NCBI GenBank assembly: GCA_016882305.1
Contig: VGQX01000005.1
Location: forward strand, 1-52,920
Origin: Cyanobacteria bacterium K_Offshore_surface_m2_239
GTDB taxonomy: Bacteria; Cyanobacteriota; Cyanobacteriia; PCC-6307; Cyanobiaceae
Direction: 5' to 3'
Length of the DNA: 52,920 nt
Shown: one piece after another, positions 17,189 to 26,554 of the stretch
Position numbering within the stretch: position 1 is the stretch's first letter
Layout: the number at the start of each line of letters is the position of its first letter
Program-made: the position numbers and the translations under genes
Notes under the pieces: model-generated
Told to the model about the DNA's origin: nothing
The model's input: only the letters and a program-made list of their open reading frames with translations
Databases searched by the model: none

Positions 17189-19111
17189 TTATTCTTTATT
17201 GCCCTCCATATCAACAACTTGTCCGTTGAAGAAATCAGCCAGCAGCAGCGTTGATTCCTCTAATAAACGGGCCTCCGCTTGCGTTTGCGTCTTCTCTGGA
17301 ATTGCCCCATTGACATTCGCTTCAATCTGGCCCTCAGGGCCAGGGGCGGGCAGGGGGGCCTCTGTGGCCAGCGGCTCTTGCTGCTTGGGTTTGGGGGCGC
17401 CTTGGACTTCCCGGAAGGCAATGCTTGCCTCCGGACTCTTGTCGAGCTCGTCCAGAGGGGGAGGCTCTGCTGGACCAACCGCCTGTGGTCTATCGCTGGC
17501 GGTGGCGGTGGCGGTCGCAGGGAGTGCGGAGGCGGGAGGGATGGGCGGAACTGGGGGTGCAGGGCTTGACGCCATCGCATCGCGGACCGCGCCATCGGAG
17601 TGCTCGTCGCGGTCGCTGGCTTCGAGCGTGACCTGCCGAGGGCTGCCGAGAGCCGCCTCCATCGCCTTTTCAAGCAGGGGCAGCCGGCTTTGCACCATGG
17701 TGATCCAGGTGCTGGCCACCCTCACCACAGCGCGCCGCTCATCCAGCCGCTTCAACCTGGCCTGTTGTGAGAGCAACATCCGCGTCGAGGGAAGCTGAAG
17801 CCCGGCCAGGATCCGCTGCCAAAGCTCGTCCAGTCCCGGCGTCGCCTCCGCCTGCGAGATCGCTGGAGCCGGTTGAGCCGGAGCCTGGGTCCTGGTCGCT
17901 GCGGGAGGCGTGGACCTCCGCGGCTGCGCGGGAGGGCTGGACTCGGCAGGGCTGGGGGGCTTGCTGGCGAGCGGTGCCGCCGCCGCCCTCGCCGGTGATG
18001 GGGGCGTGACTTCCGCCAGAAGCCCGAGCAGGATGACCTCCAGCCAAAGCCTGGGTTGAACGCTGTGGCGCAAGTGCTGCTCGCTTCCCTTCAAGGCGGC
18101 ATGCCACTGAATCAGCCGGTCTTGGCCGATTTTCCCGGCCAGAGGGGCCAGTTCGCCGCGCAATGGCGGAGACACGCTGGTCAGCTCCAACCGTTCCGGC
18201 GCCACTCCAGCCAGGAGCAGATCCCGCAACAGGGCAACAAACCCTTGAAGCACGGCGTTGGGGTCCCGACCGCGATTCAGCAGATGCCGTGAGGTTTCCA
18301 CCACGCCAAGAGGGTCGCCAGCGGCCATGGCTTGCGTCAAGGAGAGCAATTCTTCTTCCGGAACCGCGCCGATGAGGTCCCAGACGGCATAGGCTTCGAT
18401 GGGAGGCGGCAGCAGGCTGAGTTGGTCCAGAAGGCTCTCCGCGTCCCGCAGGCCGCCCTGTGCTCGCTGAGCCACGAGGTGCAGGGCCTCGGGGGTGATG
18501 GCGATCTGTTCCTGGTCCGCGATCCAGGACAGGTGGTTTTCCAGCGCCTCCAACGGGATGCGACGAAAATCGAAGCGCTGACAGCGAGACAGGATGGTGG
18601 GAAGCACCCGCTGGGGATCGGTGGTGGCCAACACGAACACCACCTGGGGTGGGGGTTCCTCCAGGGTTTTCAACAGGGCGTTGAACGCCGCGGTGGACAA
18701 CATGTGACATTCGTCCACCACATAGACCTTCCAGCGGGCCTGCACCGGTGCGAAGCGGGATCGTTCGATCAGCTCGCGGATGTTGTCCACCCCTGTGTTG
18801 GAGGCGGCATCGATCTCGATCACATCGAGGGCATTGCCTGCTGTGATCGAGAGGCAGAGCTCACAGCGACCACAGGGCTCGGCTGTGGGGCCGTCGCTGG
18901 TGACGCAGTTGAGCGATCGCGCCAAGATGCGGGCACTGGAGGTCTTTCCCGTGCCCCTGGGGCCACAAAACAGATAAGCGGGAGCGATGCGTCCCGTCTT
19001 CAGCGCATTGGCGAGGGTGGCCGCGATCGTTTCCTGGCCGACCAGTTCGGACAGGCGCTGGGGGCGATATTTGTGGTGGAGTGGCTGGTAGACCTGGTCC
19101 ATGGACGCCAT
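17189..19111 (-). CDS. dnaX: DNA polymerase III subunits gamma/tau
   Basis: Encodes 640 residues from the ATG at 19111 (MASMDQVYQPLHHKYRPQ); an ATG three codons later is equally possible. The tracked start at 19243 adds 44 unrelated residues. Clamp-loader AAA+ features are Walker A GPRGTGKT (about 50-57), zinc cysteines in C...CGRCELC (about 69-86), Walker B DECHMLS and the sensor LSRCQRFDF. Domain III follows, then a long Ala/Pro-rich linker and a tau-like C-terminus with AFREVQGAPKPKQQEPLA and a final acidic helix. It loads the beta clamp and links the replisome. Another clamp-loader gene, holA, is at 38203. The extra-long proline-rich linker is usual for the group. Confidence 0.95.
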   Translation of the reverse strand: MASMDQVYQPLHHKYRPQRLSELVGQETIAATLANALKTGRIAPAYLFCGPRGTGKTSSARILARSLNCVTSDGPTAEPCGRCELCLSITAGNALDVIEIDAASNTGVDNIRELIERSRFAPVQARWKVYVVDECHMLSTAAFNALLKTLEEPPPQVVFVLATTDPQRVLPTILSRCQRFDFRRIPLEALENHLSWIADQEQIAITPEALHLVAQRAQGGLRDAESLLDQLSLLPPPIEAYAVWDLIGAVPEEELLSLTQAMAAGDPLGVVETSRHLLNRGRDPNAVLQGFVALLRDLLLAGVAPERLELTSVSPPLRGELAPLAGKIGQDRLIQWHAALKGSEQHLRHSVQPRLWLEVILLGLLAEVTPPSPARAAAAPLASKPPSPAESSPPAQPRRSTPPAATRTQAPAQPAPAISQAEATPGLDELWQRILAGLQLPSTRMLLSQQARLKRLDERRAVVRVASTWITMVQSRLPLLEKAMEAALGSPRQVTLEASDRDEHSDGAVRDAMASSPAPPVPPIPPASALPATATATASDRPQAVGPAEPPPLDELDKSPEASIAFREVQGAPKPKQQEPLATEAPLPAPGPEGQIEANVNGAIPEKTQTQAEARLLEESTLLLADFFNGQVVDMEGNKE

Positions 19112-19856
19112 TCTGGCCCATGGTCCAGGATGCGGTGGCGCAGGCGGGTGGTTGTCATAGCGTGCAAGCGAAGTCGCTGGAAAAATTGGCCCAAGCAGAA
19201 TTCGACATTCATCAGACCAAGTCTTCGGTTTTTTTGGTGACAATCTGCCTGAGTTTCTGTGTCATCAAGATCTCAGCAAAATCTATTTGATCTTGACAGT
19301 CCTGGCGCTATATGAAATCATTTTTCACATGTGAATCTCGACCAGGCTGGCATGCGCTGCGAGAGCTCCATACCAAAAACATCGATGCTCAACGTGAGCA
19401 ACCCTTAATGTCCAGCGGCATTCTGCATGGTTCTTCTGGCTTAAGCTTGGAGAATAAGTTTTATTCAATTCATGAATCAGCTGCCAGGTTGTCGACATTG
19501 CTTGCTGATGAACCTCGAGAACAGACTGCGACTTCTTTTCGACGATCTTCCCTTCAGGATATTGCATCAAAATAAAAATCATCTGGTAGCAAATGAGCTA
19601 ATGCTTTGGTTGTTGACCCATCCAGCAAACGCAGTTATTTGGGTGTTCTGAAGAACTTTGCAAGATGAAATGTATTGTAGCAAAAGTGAATTAGTCATGG
19701 CAGTTTTTTCAGAAATTTATAATGCGTGCTAATTTAAGCTTTTTCGTAGACCTTGTCTTCCTGTAGCGAAGATCAATCTCCCAAAAACTGGAAGACTTCT
19801 CAGCTTTTGGGAGGACAAGTTATGCATTGAGAGGAACACTCATGTGAAAAGAACAT
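19112..19856. other. gene-free AT-rich gap between dnaX and the FkbM-like gene
   Basis: About 745 bp. Two opposed ORFs of 85-87 codons (19312-19575 plus; 19325-19582 minus) occupy the same bases and neither resembles a known family, so no gene is called. The composition is clearly AT-richer than dnaX. It also contains the hairpin listed separately at 19778-19813. Confidence 0.5.
19778..19813. repeat. imperfect hairpin downstream of the FkbM-like gene
   Basis: CTCCCAAAA and TTTTGGGAG form 9 bp. After one mismatch a further CTG/CAG forms 3 bp around a 10-nt loop. It lies 44 nt beyond the stop of the minus-strand FkbM-like gene and could end its transcript, but no T tract follows on that strand. 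Confidence 0.5.
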
Positions 19857-20771
19857 TCATGGTGAATTTTTCCGCAGCTTTTGTTTGAGCCAAAACTTTG
19901 TATAGGCCAAAAGAAGGTCTGAACGGTTGTGAAAGCGAAAGAACTCAATCCAGTCTCCAATGATTCGTGCTTGTGATGCGCGACTTCTTGGAAGAGTCGT
20001 CCACGGAGAATCAAGGTAGATTGGTGCCCTTGCTGGTACGTTCGTGATGTCTTTCGGGTGTGGGAGAGAGGCAAAGGAAAGATGGGAAAAATAGTGTGGA
20101 AAGCGATCTTTTCGTAAGAACGTTACTTCCAAAAGCCTTGGAACATTTGTCCCTAGAACTTTTGGCGGGTACATGCCCAAGGCAATATTAGGATGGGCAT
20201 GAACACAGACGAAATTTTTATCTAGTTTTTGCAGAAGCGGTCTCATGACTTGGTGAAAGACTCGTGGTCGAGTGAAGCCAACAGCAACTCGATGCAATTC
20301 AAGGATGATGATACGAAACTTTTTAAGCTGCGAATCGTCGGTGGCTAGCAGATTTCTGTATTCAGCCCCTTCGATATCCATTTGCAGCATTTGATTATCG
20401 CTGTCGGCCGGAAGCGCTGAGATCCATTGGCTGATCGATAGGCTGTCATGGCCAGAATCTGTGTCAAGCCATTTTTTCGTGAACGTCTGCATGCCGTCGA
20501 TGATGGGAGTAGAGAACTTGTCTGCATCACTGCTTGCATCAACCAAATCGCTGTGAATTCTGTGAGATTGTGCCAATTCATCCTCGAGAAACTTGAAGTT
20601 GTTGACGCCTGGAGAAAGACATCTGCTGATACCCTTAAGGTCATCCGGCACGAGGTAAGCACCATCGCCAGAGCCTCCTGTTCTAATCAAAGGATAGGGA
20701 GAAATCTTTGGAATTAGTATCTGTAGGGCCGAAAGGGCTTCTTCTGGGGTGATTGGCCTGGTGTCATCCAA
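19857..20771 (-). CDS. FkbM-family methyltransferase-like protein
   Basis: Encodes up to 304 residues from a TTG at 20771. The frame stays open about 14 codons further upstream to a TAG, but without ATG or GTG, so the start is uncertain and a 5' truncation is possible. The SAM-fold mark is MLQMDIEGAEYRNLLATDDSQLKKFRIIILELH, matching the FkbM D-x-EGAE signature, preceded by SPYPLIRTGGSGDGAYLVPDDLKGISRCLSPGVNNFKFLEDELA, the usual glycine-rich entry of this family. The C-terminal ~100 residues are variable. FkbM-type enzymes methylate sugar or polyketide hydroxyls; the acceptor is unknown. AT-rich, within patch 2. Confidence 0.75.
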   Translation of the reverse strand: MDDTRPITPEEALSALQILIPKISPYPLIRTGGSGDGAYLVPDDLKGISRCLSPGVNNFKFLEDELAQSHRIHSDLVDASSDADKFSTPIIDGMQTFTKKWLDTDSGHDSLSISQWISALPADSDNQMLQMDIEGAEYRNLLATDDSQLKKFRIIILELHRVAVGFTRPRVFHQVMRPLLQKLDKNFVCVHAHPNIALGMYPPKVLGTNVPRLLEVTFLRKDRFPHYFSHLSFASLPHPKDITNVPARAPIYLDSPWTTLPRSRASQARIIGDWIEFFRFHNRSDLLLAYTKFWLKQKLRKNSP

Positions 20772-21281
20772 TGAATTCTTCTTTAGATCAATGCCAAAAA
20801 AACTGAGCCATGTCGCTAGCTATGATTTGACTGCCATAATCAATAGTAGCTGATGTTGGAGGAATTTTTGTGCCCGTCGGGAACAGTCTGGCCGCAGGCA
20901 CCTGGTCGCACGTGAAAACAATATTTCATCTTACTATGCTGGAAAAATGTCTTCAGTCATGAGCTAACACTGAATAGCAAAGTTCGCTTGTCCTGCCCTT
21001 CTCGCTTTGCATTTGCTGCTCAATGCTCAGCTGCTGCATGGCAGCTGGAGTGTTCTCAGGATCGCTATATGTTCATTGGGGTGGTTGGGAATGCATTTGC
21101 CCATTAGTGCCTTCAGACACCTCAATGGATCTACAAGCCTTGTGTCTTCCCTTGTGATGAAGTCCAACCCCGCTGTCGTACCCGGAACAACTCCTAAGAC
21201 CTTCCTCGACAATCAGGGGACAGAAAACCAGTCATGCAGTATGATTCCTGAAATCTTGTGTGTCATTGAAACAATGACAAA
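20772..21281. other. gene-free gap between two FkbM-type loci
   Basis: About 510 bp lacking a supportable gene. ORFs of 61 codons (21027-21212 minus) and 92 codons (21007-21285 plus) overlap each other and resemble nothing I know. They may be decayed coding DNA. A 7-bp inverted repeat lies at its right end. Confidence 0.45.
21262..21278. promoter_or_regulatory. palindrome just upstream of the broken FkbM gene
   Basis: GTCATTG-AAA-CAATGAC is a perfect 7-bp inverted repeat ending 3 nt before the ATG at 21282. It could be an operator or an mRNA hairpin over the initiation region. Function is inferred from position only. Confidence 0.35.
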
Positions 21282-21969
21282 ATGAATAAAGTGCCCTTTT
21301 TTCGCGGGCTCAAGCTAAAACTCTTCAGACGGGAGGAGAGTCCAGACGTTTTTCTGGATCGAGTTAAAGGGGTCATACATGTTGGTGCCAATACAGGGCA
21401 GGAAAGATTGATTTATGAATCAAGACAGCTCAATGTGTTTTGGGTTGAGCCCATCCCAAATGTCTATGAAATTCTTTGACAAAACATCAGAGATCTCCCC
21501 CGTCAGCGAGCGGCACAGGCTTTGTTGCTCGATCAAGATGGAGTTCAAGTTACTTTGAACATCGCAAATAATGAGGGCGCCTCTTCATCTGTGATGTCAC
21601 TCAAAAAAACATCAAGAACTATGGCCTGGTGTTACTTATGTTGACGCTCTTGAGCTTACTTCCTCTACTTTTGGGACCTTGATTGATCAGTGTCAGGTAA
21701 ATATTAGTGATTATGATTCCCTTGTTTTGGACACACAAGGTTCCGAGCTTCTGATCCTAAAGGGTTCGATCCCAATGCTGTCTAAAATCAATTATGTTTT
21801 GATCGAAGCGCCAGATTTTGAAGCTTATGAAGGCTGTCCTCGGTTAGAGGACTTCAACCTGTTTATGAAACAACATGGTTTTCGCCTGGTTGCCAAGCGA
21901 GCTATTGCTGCCAGCTCGAAAGATTACGCCTATTATGATGTTCTCTATCGGAATAGGTCTAATAAATAA
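21282..21969 (+). pseudogene. FkbM-family methyltransferase, inactivated by nonsense and frameshift
   Basis: Three in-order pieces rebuild one FkbM protein. Piece 1 is MNKVPFFRGLKLKLFRREESPDVFLDRVKGVIHVGANTGQE, containing the SAM-binding VGANxGQE loop, and ends at an in-frame TGA (21477-21479). Reading on in the same frame gives QNIRDLPRQRAAQALLLDQDGVQVTLNIANNEGASSSVMSL up to a run of seven A (21603-21609). Shifting frame there restores KKHQELWPGVTYVDALELTSSTFGTLIDQCQ and then DYDSLVLDTQGSELLILKGS and IEAPDFEAYEGC to the stop at 21969. NIANNEGASSS and DTQGSELLILKG are hallmark FkbM motifs. Two independent lesions make a simple read error unlikely to explain both. Confidence 0.88.
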
Positions 21970-22028
21970 TAGGTTTCCTTGGGTTGGCGGCGCAGATTTG
22001 TGATGTCCTCCCATGGGAAAGATTGATT

Positions 22029-22721
22029 CTATTTCTCTGCTCGCGTTTCCAGCGCACTCTCTATTCTTGTCTGCAGTTCTTCGACCTGGCTTAGCTGATC
22101 TGCCAGCTTCTGGGCTGCAAGCTGAAGCTGTACAAACTGATCGTCAGGACGATCTTTCCCATTCGAGCCCCAGCGTAGTTCGGCGCGGCTCAGCTCCTCC
22201 TCCAGGCGTGCCTGCAAGCTTCGCTGCAGACCCTTGAGCTGCTCGATGCTCGACCATGCCAATTCACGGCCCTTGTCCAGATGCTCGGGCTCCACTGTGA
22301 TGCCATGGCGCAACAGCATGCGTGCGCCGGTGAGCACGGCGGCAGGTATGAACTGGCCGATCGCCAGTGCGCCCAGACTGCCGGTGTGGAGCCAATCCTC
22401 CACTTGGTTGCTGCGATGACGTCCGGTTTTGCACCAGTGAGCGAAATGCTCGCAATTATTGAAAAGGAGGTTGTAATTCTGCTCTCCAAGTCGCCCCATC
22501 GCTCGACGCACCGTCACCCCGGCCGGCGAACAATTGCCAGGGGGGTAGTCCACAGTCGTCATGGCGAGACCCCGGCTGAAGTCCTCTCTGGTGCTGCGCA
22601 ATATCTCCCTTCCCTCCAGGTAGTGCGCCACCGTGCCGTCCCCCAAGTCGATTCCGTGGTGCTTGAAGAGGCCGTGTTGGCGGGGAACTTGCAGATGGTC
22701 AGCTGCGGCCACGTGCGGCAC
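22029..22721 (-). CDS. LRAT-domain (lecithin retinol acyltransferase-like) protein
   Basis: Encodes 230 residues from a GTG at 22721; a stop lies four codons upstream in frame, so this start is forced. The N-terminal 100 residues fit the permuted NlpC/P60-type LRAT fold: DHLQVPRQHGLFKHHGIDLGDGTVAHYLEG supplies the histidines (H22, H33) and NLLFNNCEHFAHWC supplies the nucleophile (C90 in the NCEHFA motif). A hydrophobic stretch, LGALAIGQFIPAAVLTGARMLL, could be membrane-associated. The rest is a charged helical region rich in E, Q and R, likely a coiled coil (ELRWGSNGK ... AAQKLADQLSQVEELQTRIESALE). LRAT relatives act as acyltransferases or thiol hydrolases; substrate unknown. It follows clpX, 71 nt downstream on the same strand. 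Confidence 0.88.
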   Translation of the reverse strand: MPHVAAADHLQVPRQHGLFKHHGIDLGDGTVAHYLEGREILRSTREDFSRGLAMTTVDYPPGNCSPAGVTVRRAMGRLGEQNYNLLFNNCEHFAHWCKTGRHRSNQVEDWLHTGSLGALAIGQFIPAAVLTGARMLLRHGITVEPEHLDKGRELAWSSIEQLKGLQRSLQARLEEELSRAELRWGSNGKDRPDDQFVQLQLAAQKLADQLSQVEELQTRIESALETRAEK

Positions 22722-22792
22722 GGTGCGGGCTCATTCAGCATCGCCCCTGCCGCTTGTTGGCAGAAGGGTGCGCAGGTGGGGATTGCCGACGT

Positions 22793-24172
22793 TCACGCTG
22801 TGGCTTGACTGCCGTGATCGCGATGATCCGTTCGGCCATTGACACTGGGGATGGGGAGCACGTTCGAGCGGCTGCGTTGTTCCACCAGATCTCGCGTGAC
22901 GGTGAAGGTTTTCACATCGCGCCTGGAGGGGAGGTCGTACATCACCTCCAGCATCAATTCCTCCACGATGCCCCGCAGGGCACGGGCACCGGTTTTGCGT
23001 CGGTGCGCCTCGGCGGCGATCGCTTCCACCGCGCCGGGCTCAAAATCGAGACGGACATTGTCCATGCTCAGCAAGGTCTGGAATTGCTTGACCAGGGCAT
23101 CCCGGGGTTCTGTGAGAATCGCTTCCAAGGCTGCAGTGTCCAAGGGTTCCAGCACAGCGGTCACCGGCAGGCGGCCGATGAATTCCGGGATCAAGCCGTA
23201 GCGAACAAGATCGTCCGGCTCAAGGTGACGAAGCACGTCTGCGGCGTGGCGTTCCTTGCCTGTTTTGGGTCGACTTTGACCATCCGCCGGCAGGAAGCCA
23301 ATCGCATTGCGACCCATCCGCTTCTGCACCACATCCTCCAGGCCAACGAAGGCTCCCCCACAAATGAAGAGGATCTGACTGGTGTCGATTTGAATGCAAT
23401 CTTGATAAGGATGTTTGCGACCTCCCTGGGGTGGCACGTTGGCCACCGTGCCCTCCAGCATCTTGAGCAGTGCCTGCTGCACACCTTCGCCGGAAACATC
23501 TCGCGTAATCGAAGGATTTTCACTCTTGCGCGCGATCTTGTCGATTTCGTCAATATAGATAATCCCCCGCTGTGCTTGCTCCACATCCAGGTCTGCTTTC
23601 TGCAGCAATCTCAACAAAATGTTTTCGACGTCTTCGCCGACATAGCCAGCTTCCGTGAGGGTGGTGGCATCGGCGACGGCAAAGGGCACATCCAGAAGTT
23701 CCGCCAATGATTGAGCCAGAAGTGTTTTGCCGCAGCCCGTGGGCCCGATCAGCAGAATGTTGGATTTGTGCAGACGCGTGGCGCTGCGATCGGTCTCTCC
23801 CTGACCGTCACCCTGCCAGGCGAGGCGTTTGTAATGGTTGTAAACCGCGACAGCCAATACTTTTTTGGCTTCATCTTGTCCGACAACCTGCTGGTCGAGG
23901 CAGGCCTTGATCTGCTGGGGCTTGGGGATGGAGGCCAGGGTGGGGGCTGGCTTGGGGGTCTTCCTCTGGGCTGACTTGCGGTTTGCCTCGGCGGAAGGTC
24001 GTGCCCCGTGGGCGTGACCCTGACCGTCCACCAGCTCCTCGTCAAGGATCTCGTTGCAGAGATCGATGCACTCGTCGCAGATGTAGACACCCGGACCGGC
24101 GATCAGTTTGCGGACCTGATCCTGGGACTTGCCGCAAAAGGAACACTTCAGATGGGCGTCGAACTTGGCCAT
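22793..24172 (-). CDS. clpX: ATP-dependent Clp protease ATP-binding subunit ClpX
   Basis: Encodes 459 residues. The zinc-binding domain is CSFCGK ... [10 protein letters not shown] (C10, C13, C32, C35). The AAA+ core has Walker A GPTGCGKT (133-140), Walker [12 protein letters not shown] and pore/IGF-type loop regions including [28 protein letters not shown]. The C-terminal AAA+ small domain has [24 protein letters not shown]. ClpX unfolds tagged substrates and feeds them to ClpP. It is the third gene of tig-clpP-clpX, 85 nt after clpP. Confidence 0.97.
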   Translation of the reverse strand: MAKFDAHLKCSFCGKSQDQVRKLIAGPGVYICDECIDLCNEILDEELVDGQGHAHGARPSAEANRKSAQRKTPKPAPTLASIPKPQQIKACLDQQVVGQDEAKKVLAVAVYNHYKRLAWQGDGQGETDRSATRLHKSNILLIGPTGCGKTLLAQSLAELLDVPFAVADATTLTEAGYVGEDVENILLRLLQKADLDVEQAQRGIIYIDEIDKIARKSENPSITRDVSGEGVQQALLKMLEGTVANVPPQGGRKHPYQDCIQIDTSQILFICGGAFVGLEDVVQKRMGRNAIGFLPADGQSRPKTGKERHAADVLRHLEPDDLVRYGLIPEFIGRLPVTAVLEPLDTAALEAILTEPRDALVKQFQTLLSMDNVRLDFEPGAVEAIAAEAHRRKTGARALRGIVEELMLEVMYDLPSRRDVKTFTVTRDLVEQRSRSNVLPIPSVNGRTDHRDHGSQATA

Positions 24173-24257
24173 GGACGTGGTCGATGGGGGGGAGCGTACG
24201 GGGCGGCCCCGCTTTCAGGATGCCTTCAGGTGACCGCGAGTCGGCGGACCTTAAGGA

Positions 24258-24989
24258 TCAAACCGGGGTGGGCAAGGGAATCCCCTCCACGACCCTGTCG
24301 ATTAATCCATATTCAACCGCCTCTGGCGGCGAAAGGAAATAGTCTCGGTCGGTGTCTTCGGAGATTTTCTCCAAGGGTTGGCCAGTGTGCTCAGCCAGCA
24401 GGGAGTTGAGGGTGTCCTTGAGGTAGAGGATTTCCTTGGCCTGGATTTCAATGTCCACGGCCTGGCCCTGGGCACCCCCCAGCGGTTGGTGAATCATGAT
24501 GCGAGCGTTTGGCAGCGCCAGGCGTTTGCCTTTGGTGCCGCCGGACAGCAAAAACGCTCCCATGCTCGCCGCCAGCCCGTAGCAAATCGTCACGATGTCC
24601 GGGCTGACTTGCTGCATCGTGTCGTAGATGGCCAGTCCCGCCGTCACAGAGCCCCCGGGGGAGTTGATGTAGATCTGAATGTCTTTTTCTGGATCCTCCG
24701 CCTCAAGGAAAAGCAACTGAGCCACCAAGGAGTCGGCCAATTGATCGTCAATTCCAGTGCCGAGAAAGATGATCCGCTCCCGCAACAGGCGTGAGTAGAT
24801 ATCAAAGGCCCGTTCCCCTCGGCCGGACTGCTCAACGACCGTCGGCAGCACCCCTGGAGAGGCGCCAGGGCTGGGGGAGGTCAGAGCAGCCCAAGGACGA
24901 GGACCTTGCCAGCGGCTGTGGACGGGGTGGGGCAGAACCCCGCCAGGGCCGGGGGGGAGGGGGGCGGAGTCGGGGTGGGCCAGGGTCAC
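24258..24989 (-). CDS. clpP: ATP-dependent Clp protease proteolytic subunit ClpP
   Basis: Encodes 243 residues from a GTG at 24989. The catalytic triad is Ser142 ([11 protein letters not shown]), His167 ([10 protein letters not shown]) and Asp216 ([10 protein letters not shown]). The protease body begins about [34 protein letters not shown]. The ~40-residue proline-rich N-terminal stretch is longer than most ClpP leaders; no ATG, GTG or TTG start is available closer in, so it may be a real extension or propeptide. ClpP forms the serine-protease barrel degrading ClpX/ClpC-delivered proteins. It lies between tig and clpX on the minus strand. Confidence 0.96.
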   Translation of the reverse strand: MTLAHPDSAPLPPGPGGVLPHPVHSRWQGPRPWAALTSPSPGASPGVLPTVVEQSGRGERAFDIYSRLLRERIIFLGTGIDDQLADSLVAQLLFLEAEDPEKDIQIYINSPGGSVTAGLAIYDTMQQVSPDIVTICYGLAASMGAFLLSGGTKGKRLALPNARIMIHQPLGGAQGQAVDIEIQAKEILYLKDTLNSLLAEHTGQPLEKISEDTDRDYFLSPPEAVEYGLIDRVVEGIPLPTPV

Positions 24990-25054
24990 ACGCGGGGATC
25001 TGGTAAAGAACTGGGAGCTTCAATCTATGGGGTGCGACGGCTCGCCGCCGCTGG

Positions 25055-26554
25055 TCAATCGTCCGCCTGGTCCGCCGACTTGCCACTCGTCGTCGTTCTG
25101 CCCTTGGCCTTGCTGGTTTCGGCCTTGCTGGTTGGTTCCGGCTTGGCCGCCGGCCCGTCCGTGCTGTCCGCCTCCTCAGTCCCGCCGGGCTCCTCGGCGA
25201 CGGGGTCCGCGGAAGTCTCTGTGATGGTGGAATTCTCCTCCAGCCAGTTCAGGAGCTTCTCCTGCAGCAGTTCGTCGCTGACCACCTGCCGCAGGCGCTC
25301 CTCATCAATGTCAGACGGTTGGCCCAGTTCTCGGCGCAACTCGGTGGCTCGGGCGGAGATGTCGCTCTCCGACACCTCGATCGCCTCCGCGCTGGCCAGG
25401 GCGGAGAGGGCAAGGCTGCGCCGCAGACGCTTTTCCGCCTCGGGTCTGGAGGTTTCCATCAGGCTGCGCACCACGTCGTCCGTGAACACCTTCTTCACAT
25501 CCATCCCTTGCTGGGCGATCTGACGTGCCGTTTGCTCGACGAGCTGCGCCATCTCCTGCCGCACCAGCGTTTCCGGCAGTTCCACCTCCAGCTCCGCCAC
25601 CAGAGCCTCCAGCAGGGCTTCGTGCCGATTGGCGCGATGGCGCCGTTCCGCATCCGCCTTCAGCCGTTCCTCCAGATCGGCCTTGAGGTCCGCGAGGCTG
25701 CTCTTGTCGCTGGCCTGCTGGGCAAAGGCATCGTCCAGGGGAGGGAGCTCCCGGGTCTTCAAGTCCAGCAGGGTGATCGCGAACGAGGCCTCGCGGCCCG
25801 CCGCCGCCTCCTCCTGGGGATAGGAGGCCGGGAAGGCGCAGGCCACCTCTCGGCTGGCACCCACCTCCAGTCCGACAATCCCCTCCACGAACCCTGGAAT
25901 CATCCGGCCCTCCTCCATGTCCACATCCATTCCCTCGCTGCTCCCGCCCTCGATCGGAGCGCCGTTGTCGACGTACGCGCCGCTGAAACGGACGCGCGCC
26001 ACATCGCCCATCGCCGCCGGCCGACCTTCCACCGGCACCAGAGTGGCCAGCTGACGACGGGACTGCTCCAGAATCCCGTCCACCGCGGCGGGATCGAAGG
26101 CCACGGGCACCGCCTCCGCCTTCAGCCCCGTCGTCGCCCGCAGGGTGGGGCTGGGTTCCACGTCCATCTCCAGCGTCAGCACCAGATCGCTGCCTGGAGC
26201 GAAGCGATCGAGCACGGCGTCGAAGCCTTCCCGCAGCTCCGGCCGTCCCAGAGGGGCGATGTTCTCCTGTCGCAGGGCATCACGCCAGACGCTGTCCACC
26301 AGGTCTTCCAGGGCGGTGGCCCGGATCCGCAACGGTCCGAGCTGTTGAATCAACACTGACCGGGGCACCTTCCCTTTGCGAAAGCCCGGCAGCTTCACGC
26401 TGCGGCTCAACTTTTCCACCGCGGCGTCGTAACTGGCCTGGCAGCGTCCCCCGGGGATGGCCACTTCCAGGGCCACACGGCAGCCGGGGCGGGATTGGCT
26501 GCTCACTTTCAGGCCGGAGGCCTGACCGGTGGAGGGGCTGGCGGCTGGGGTCAT
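25055..26554 (-). CDS. tig: trigger factor (ribosome-associated chaperone)
   Basis: Encodes 499 residues. The ribosome-docking motif is LPGFRKGKVPRSVLIQQLG (GFRxGKxP). The PPIase (FKBP-like) domain covers GDVARVRFSGAYVDNGAPIEGGSSEGMDVDMEEGRMIPGFVEGIVGL. The C-terminal chaperone arm includes LPPLDDAFAQQAS and LLEALVAELEVELPETLVRQEMAQLVEQTARQ. A ~70-residue acidic/low-complexity tail (TSADPVAEEPGGTEEADST ...) ends the protein; such tails are seen in picocyanobacterial Tig. First gene of tig-clpP-clpX; divergent from asd across a 335-bp gap that holds a triplicate 15-bp repeat. Confidence 0.95.
   Translation of the reverse strand: MTPAASPSTGQASGLKVSSQSRPGCRVALEVAIPGGRCQASYDAAVEKLSRSVKLPGFRKGKVPRSVLIQQLGPLRIRATALEDLVDSVWRDALRQENIAPLGRPELREGFDAVLDRFAPGSDLVLTLEMDVEPSPTLRATTGLKAEAVPVAFDPAAVDGILEQSRRQLATLVPVEGRPAAMGDVARVRFSGAYVDNGAPIEGGSSEGMDVDMEEGRMIPGFVEGIVGLEVGASREVACAFPASYPQEEAAAGREASFAITLLDLKTRELPPLDDAFAQQASDKSSLADLKADLEERLKADAERRHRANRHEALLEALVAELEVELPETLVRQEMAQLVEQTARQIAQQGMDVKKVFTDDVVRSLMETSRPEAEKRLRRSLALSALASAEAIEVSESDISARATELRRELGQPSDIDEERLRQVVSDELLQEKLLNWLEENSTITETSADPVAEEPGGTEEADSTDGPAAKPEPTSKAETSKAKGRTTTSGKSADQADD

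Noticed and set aside
19312-19582. Opposed 85-87-codon ORFs
   Set aside because: They overlap each other, lack similarity to anything known and have no clear ribosome binding site.
19112-22028. Transposase or insertion sequence in patch 2
   Set aside because: No transposase motif or flanking inverted repeats with target duplications were seen; the 21027-21212 minus ORF looked suggestive but matches nothing I can name.
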